In this document: piece after piece, positions 59,640 through 64,000 of the stretch
How positions within the stretch are numbered: position 1 is the first letter of the stretch
Layout: every line of letters starts with the position of its first letter
Assembly (NCBI RefSeq): GCF_034140825.1
Contig: NC_089039.1
Coordinates: forward strand, 29,710,501-29,774,500
Length of the DNA stretch: 64,000 nt
Source: Oryza sativa Japonica Group
Taxonomy: Eukaryota; Streptophyta; Magnoliopsida; Poales; Poaceae
Direction of reading: 5' to 3'
Notes under the pieces: model-generated
Told to the model about the DNA's origin: nothing
Database searches by the model: none
What the model saw: only the letters and a program-made list of their open reading frames with translations
Made by a program: the position numbers and the translations under genes

Positions 59640-60580
59640 GGTCCGCCACTGCCGAGAGAAAGAAAAGATTACGGCGGTTTGAAAGCAAACTCTCTATCGT
59701 TGATGTCCTCTAGGATGACAGCTACATTGTGGGCAATATTTGGGAGTTCTCCTTTAAAGACTTTTGCATTTCTCATGAACCAAATATGCCACCATGTCGT
59801 TATTAAAGCTCCAATATTTATTCTTGCTTGCACCCTATTTCCAGAGGAGGAAATATTTAGAATCTAGTCTTATATGTTATCCTACATATGATGGTTTGGG
59901 ATTCCTTTTATCGTTGAGATTGATTGCCAGATCTGATTTGTGAGATCACATCCTCTGAATAGATGATCAGAGTCTTCAAAAGCGCCCCTGCAAAGTGGAC
60001 AAATCCAATCACAAGGCCAATGCCTAATTAGTAAATTCTCTACTGTTAAGGTCTTCTGGTGAAGGATTAGTCAGCCCAGGAATCTTTGCTTAGATTGAGC
60101 TTCTGCTGTCCATATCATCTTGAAGGCTGGGTTTGTCTCTGATCCAATGAATTGGGCTTGGTAAGAACTCTTTGCTTTGTAGATACCTGCAGCATTTCTT
60201 GTCCACACAATATTATCTTCCCCAGTTTCAATGAGAGTGATTTGTGTGAGTAAACTTCCAAGTTGTACTAGCTCATGAAGAGTTTCAACATCTGTTATCT
60301 GTCTAAAGGATGACAGCCAGGTGTTGTCGTTAAGCTCTGTTTTGACTCTTCTATTTTTCCTGATTGCCATGTTGAATAGGTTGGGTGAAATATCTTGGAG
60401 CATAGACCATGGAGCCAGTTATCTTTCCAAAACATAGTTTTCTGTCCATTTCCAAGAGTGATCTTTGTGCAAGCTTGAAAAAGTTGATGATCTGAATCAT
60501 TACATGGGAGATACATCAGTTCCCATGGTTTCGAAGAGTCTTTCCATTTCAGCCAGAGCCACCTTTATTACCAAGGCAGA
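59640..60580 (-). pseudogene. LINE (L1-type) 3' fragment: reverse transcriptase C-terminus and zf-RVT
   Basis: On the minus strand one reads WKDSSKPWELMYLPCN, then GNGQKTMFWKDNW, then IVWTRNAAGIYKAKSSY, then the zinc-binding part WICPLCRGAFEDSDHLFRGC and finally WHIWFMRNAKVFKGE. This order is that of the C-terminal part of plant L1-type non-LTR reverse transcriptases (zf-RVT domain). The frame changes near 60400 and a TGA stands in place of the expected Trp codon after RFLG (about 60072), so it is a broken 5'-truncated copy. No poly(A) tail boundary could be fixed. Confidence 0.8.
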
Positions 60581-61154
60581 AGGTTCACACTCTTTCAAAT
60601 GATCTGGGGGAAATTCAGGTGATAAGCAGGAGTCAATCAAAAATATAGGAAGATAAGCTCTTTTTCCTTGCCGAAGCGTTACCGTGATATATATATTCAT
60701 TTTTTGCTGCTCGTCATATCGCTGCTATGCATATGGTTAGTTGCGTGTTCTTCAGTTAGGTTCCTCTGCTGTTTGGTGTTGATAAATGTACGGTTATATA
60801 TACTTGAATGATCCCGATAATAACTCGTTCTTGCTGGTGATGGTAAATATATATACATAAAATCTGTTTGTGTATCAGTATCAGCAGCCAAAGCAAACAT
60901 TGATGAATCATTTGAACAAAAGCCATATTATTTTTCCTCGCCTATATTATGTAACTTGTTCTTACAGCCATAGGAGCGTACTATGCGTAAGAAACAGCAA
61001 TAAGCTTCTGTTCCGTCCTCTATTAGCTACTCCATATAGCAGTAAGTAAGTTGTAAGTAGTACTCCAGTTACTAGTACTATAAATTTAACAAGGGCGATG
61101 GATGGATGGTGTGTTACAGTAGTATAATTGAGATGGAAGAGGTAGGATGGATGG
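60581..61154. other. Spacer and 3' UTR of the DCD gene
   Basis: AT-rich sequence without gene. The part from about 60960 to 61154 is likely the 3' UTR of the DCD-domain gene. Confidence 0.4.
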
Positions 61155-61988
61155 TCAGGCGAAGAGCTTCTCGGCGAAGATGTCAAGAAGGGATAGGGCC
61201 TCGGCGACGGTGAGCTCGAGGCGGAACTTGGGGCCGTCGTAGTGGTGCAGCACGGGCCTGAAGGCGTCCTCCTCCAGCGGCTCACAGATCTTGCGCGTGG
61301 CCACCCGAACCTGCGCTGGGAACCTGGACTCGCCGCCGGGGCACTTGCTGTCCTCCCAAGCGCCGGGATCGATGTTGGATCCGCCGAAGCTGGTGGCCTC
61401 GAAGATGCCGTGAAGCTGGTGGGTGGAGTAGTTGTAGAGGAAGAGCGGGAGGCCGGGCCTGATGGCCCTCACCGAGTCCCTGTACCTGGATGGCAGGCCG
61501 AACAGCTGCCTCTTGAGATTCTCCTCCATCGTCTCGTTGTTGCACACGAATATGTATCCCCCGATCGCCTCCTCCTTTGGCACCGACTCCGACGCCGGCA
61601 GCTGGCTCTTCTTCAACCTGCTGCTCATCTTGTTGTCGTTGCTGCTGCTGTTCTTCTTGTTGTTGTTCCTGCCTCCTCCTCCTCCTCCAGCAGGAGCGTC
61701 GACAGCGGCCTTCTTCTTCCCGTTGAACGCATCTACGACGACGCTGTTGCTGTTGTAGTTGAAGTTGAAGTTGTTGTTGGCCGGCCTGCCGACGGACTTG
61801 TTGAAGTAGGTCTTGGCGGTGGCGTTGTTGTTGCTGTTGTTGGCGAGGGCGAGCTTGTTGCTGCTATGATCGACGGCGGCAGGCGAGGGGGAGGACCAGA
61901 TGGAGTCGGCGATGGAGAGGCTGGAGAAGTTGTGGAGGCGGAGCTGGTCGCTGAACTGCCAGAACTCACGCTCGTCGTACCCCTCCAT
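61155..61988 (-). CDS. DCD (Development and Cell Death) domain protein, N-rich-protein type
   Basis: Single-exon 277-aa protein. I start at MEGYDEREFWQFSDQLRLHN because family members begin close to the conserved FWQFSDQLR. An upstream in-frame Met at 62024 would add 12 residues. Residues 40-130 are Asn/Ser-rich with a glycine run and basic patches (KKK, NNNKKN). The DCD domain covers about 143-270: GGYIFVCNNETMEENLKRQL, FGLP, LPLFLYNYSTHQLHGIFEA, ESRFPAQVRV and the C-terminal FRLELTVAEALSLLDIF. Plant N-rich DCD proteins (NRP/B2 type) take part in ER-stress and osmotic-stress signalling leading to cell death. Function here is by family only. Confidence 0.9.
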   Translation of the reverse strand: MEGYDEREFWQFSDQLRLHNFSSLSIADSIWSSPSPAAVDHSSNKLALANNSNNNATAKTYFNKSVGRPANNNFNFNYNSNSVVVDAFNGKKKAAVDAPAGGGGGGRNNNKKNSSSNDNKMSSRLKKSQLPASESVPKEEAIGGYIFVCNNETMEENLKRQLFGLPSRYRDSVRAIRPGLPLFLYNYSTHQLHGIFEATSFGGSNIDPGAWEDSKCPGGESRFPAQVRVATRKICEPLEEDAFRPVLHHYDGPKFRLELTVAEALSLLDIFAEKLFA

Positions 61989-62548
61989 CTTCTGAATTAA
62001 CAGAAAGATCGGGTCTGCTGCCACCGCCGATGGGAGATGATCGATTGATCGGAGGAGGAAGAAGCAGCAACACCAATTTACTCAATTAACAGAAAGAGAG
62101 AGGAAATTAAGGTGGAGAGGAGGGAGTTAATTTGGCGGTGCACGCGGGTGGATGGCACTTCCTAGATATGCTTGGGTTGGATGGGGAGATGGAATCAAAG
62201 TGAACACTTGCTTTGCAGCTAAGCAACTAGGCGGACGACTGAGGACTAATTATATGAATCGGACGCGTAGAAACAAAGAAATAAATGGACGAAAAGAAAT
62301 TATGGTTGGACGTGCAATCAGTCAATAATCTGATTTTTAAATTTCATTGCATCCATAGACACGATGACACGTACACATAGAGTGGTGAAGCAAAGTCTGC
62401 CTTTTTGAACGCGTCAACGGCCCGGACTTCTTCTTCTAGATGGACCTGCTACTATACATTCATCCATCCACCACCTGACCGCCTAAAATTTCCTTTTACC
62501 AAACACCGTAGAGACATCTTCAAAGATGTTACTTTGCCCAATAATATC
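61989..62548. other. Promoter/leader of the DCD gene
   Basis: Upstream region of the DCD gene, with purine-rich stretches near 62050-62130. No gene. No strong regulatory motif is claimed. Confidence 0.4.
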
Positions 62549-62550
62549 TA

Positions 62551-62774
62551 CTCCCTATGTCCGGATTTCTAGTTTTTCTTACAACGTTTGACCATTCGTC
62601 TTATTTAATTTTTTTTTGCAAATATAAAAAACAAAAAGTTGTGCTTAAAATACTGTAGATAATAAAGTAAGTTACAAATAAAATACTTAATAATTTTAAA
62701 TTTTTTTAATAAGATGAGTGGTCAAACGTTGCAAGCAAAAACTCAAAATCCTTTATATTATAGCATGGAGGGAG
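62551..62774. mobile_element. Stowaway MITE (224 bp)
   Basis: TA-flanked element starting CTCCCTATGTCCGG and ending (inverted) CTCCCTCCATGCTATAATATA. It has the usual interior: CGTTTGACCATTCGTCTTAT, GCAAATATAAAAAAC, and the mirrored GAGTGGTCAAACGTTGCAAG. Length is standard for this family, the same family as the copy at 19917-20479. Confidence 0.85.
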
Positions 62775-62776
62775 TA

Positions 62777-63715
62777 TAAAACTAAGATGTTTTAAATAAA
62801 AAAAGTTGCATATTATGATAGTATGTTTAATGATAAATCTAGTAACTTCAATTTTACACGATTGATTCTTTTTTTTTCTATTAGTGGTTAAAATTAAAAA
62901 TGTTTGACTTGTTACTGTACTAAAAGTGCTTATATTTTGGGACAGAGGAAATACATTTTTTTCACCTGTTTTACGTATAGGAATATACATGTTTCGAAAG
63001 TACACAAGTGGGGATGGAAACTTGCACCGAATCTGCACAGTGAGTGTGCGAACTAATGATATCGCGCAGGCCAATAGCAGAGTCGGACCCGCCTCGAGTT
63101 CGTGCAGAACGGCACCAAGTCGCGGCTTCGCGCAAAGAAAATGTGACTCGTTTCATTAGCTAGTTAGGAATTAGGATTCCACAGGAAGTCGTCGCGACTT
63201 CTTGATGTTCCGGTGAGTATACTCGAGGATGGGGTCCGAGTTCGCGCACCCACTATGCGAGCTCGTTGTGAGTTCGTGTATAATTCTACCAATTCTTTCG
63301 AAACATGTATAAACCTCGAAAACTGGTTAAAATAGTTTTTTTAAAGTCATCTTTAACTTTATCCCAAAAGACTATATTTTTACTTGCCACGAATTAAGAA
63401 AATTTATCTCTTTAAAATTCAAAATATACCTCTTACATGCCGCTTCAGAATACTACTTAAGGATACCTTTTGATCGAAATGAAGGATATTTAATTTGATT
63501 TTTATCCTCATCACTATTTTATTAACTTTGTTAAAGAAAATGCGAAAATAATACAATCTTTGTGCGGCGAGAGAGATCGAGTAAATATTGTACTATGCAG
63601 ATTACTAGTTTTTGTTTATAATATGTATGCTATGAATAACTACAGTATCAGCATGATATGAAAGTATTTTTAAGTATACGACTCTAATGTATGGCATGCA
63701 TGACACTAAGTATAT
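62777..63715. other. Intergenic, no gene seen
   Basis: AT-rich spacer. The phrase TATATTTTGGGACAGAGG near 62932 may be a stray Stowaway end. No gene recognised. Confidence 0.35.
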
Positions 63716-63719
63716 ATAT

Positions 63720-64000
63720 TAGTACTAGTTTCGAGGCGCCTACAAATCGGACGTCCGATTTTTTTAGCAAAAATCGGCTGCTGTTTTACCACATAGATTA
63801 GAATTGTTTCACTAAATATATCGAAAATGTTTCAATATTAAAAAAACTGAAACACAACCAAATCATGAATAAAACATTTTGCTACAACGTATGAAAACAA
63901 TGATTTTCAAAAAATCAGGCGTTGTTTCACCCTATATAAAAACAATGCTTTAGCAAATAGCAAAAGAATGTTTCAATTCACTGCACTATTTGATTCATAT
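63720..64000. repeat. Repeat-like block running off the window end
   Basis: Recurrent TGTTTCA/GAAACA words (TGTTTCACT, TGTTTCAATA, TTGTTTCACCC, TGTTTCAATTC) follow the phrase GGCGCCTACAAATCGGACG. It resembles a dispersed rice repeat I have seen but cannot name, and the right boundary is outside the window. Confidence 0.4.

Noticed and set aside
61242-62000. 252-codon plus-strand open frame
   Set aside because: Antisense shadow of the DCD gene.

Overview
The window is a gene-dense stretch of a grass nuclear genome, almost certainly rice (Oryza). Evidence: plant intron/exon structures with GT-AG borders, GC-rich first exons grading into AT-rich 3' ends, proteins with clear plant orthologues, and many grass-type MITEs (Stowaway, Harbinger-like, Mutator-like, hAT). 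The combination of a clade A PP2C, a CK1, an intronless vacuolar processing enzyme and their order fits my recollection of the distal long arm of rice chromosome 5 (OsPP2C53 and OsVPE4 neighbourhood). That placement is memory, not a search result.

Layout. 1-3.4 kb: 3' part of a SAPS-domain (SIT4/PP6 phosphatase-associated) gene on +. 3.4-5.2 kb: AT-rich spacer with a degenerate repeated word. 5.3-10.6 kb: eIF5B (-), with telo-boxes in its leader and a complete-looking hAT element inserted 259 bp upstream of its ATG. 12-14 kb: cluster of small DNA elements (short inverted repeat, Mutator-type MITE, Helitron 5' end). 14.9-17.7 kb: clade A PP2C (-) with ABRE motifs and an overlapping uORF. 18-21 kb: MITEs, one nested pair, and a tRNA-Gly(GCC). 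21.4-22.6 kb: Harbinger-transposase-derived (ALP1/HARBI1-like) single-exon gene (-). 24-27.6 kb: V-ATPase subunit C (-). 28.9-30.1 kb: small proline-rich membrane protein (-). 31.6-42.5 kb: 21-coding-exon EAF1-like NuA4 subunit with HSA and SANT domains (-). 42.7-46.8 kb: two large non-autonomous DNA elements and a LINE scrap. 47.8-51.4 kb: casein kinase 1 (-). 52.6-54.4 kb: LTR fossil carrying a ~124-bp tandem array. 55.2-56.7 kb: intronless legumain/VPE (-). 57-61 kb: MITEs and a LINE 3' fragment (-). 61.2-62.0 kb: DCD-domain N-rich protein (-). 62-64 kb: Stowaway and a repeat running off the end.

All nine protein genes after the first lie on the minus strand; the first pair (SAPS/eIF5B) is convergent. 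The genes do not form one pathway. Common themes are ABA/stress and cell death (PP2C, VPE, DCD/NRP), chromatin (EAF1, ALP1-like), phosphorylation control (SAPS, PP2C, CK1) and housekeeping (eIF5B, VHA-C). I found no convincing new multi-gene system; the best novelty lies in element insertions, the transposase-derived gene lacking the usual catalytic aspartate, and translational or splicing oddities. Exon borders were placed by hand from GT/AG sites and checked by codon phase, so single-base slips are possible.
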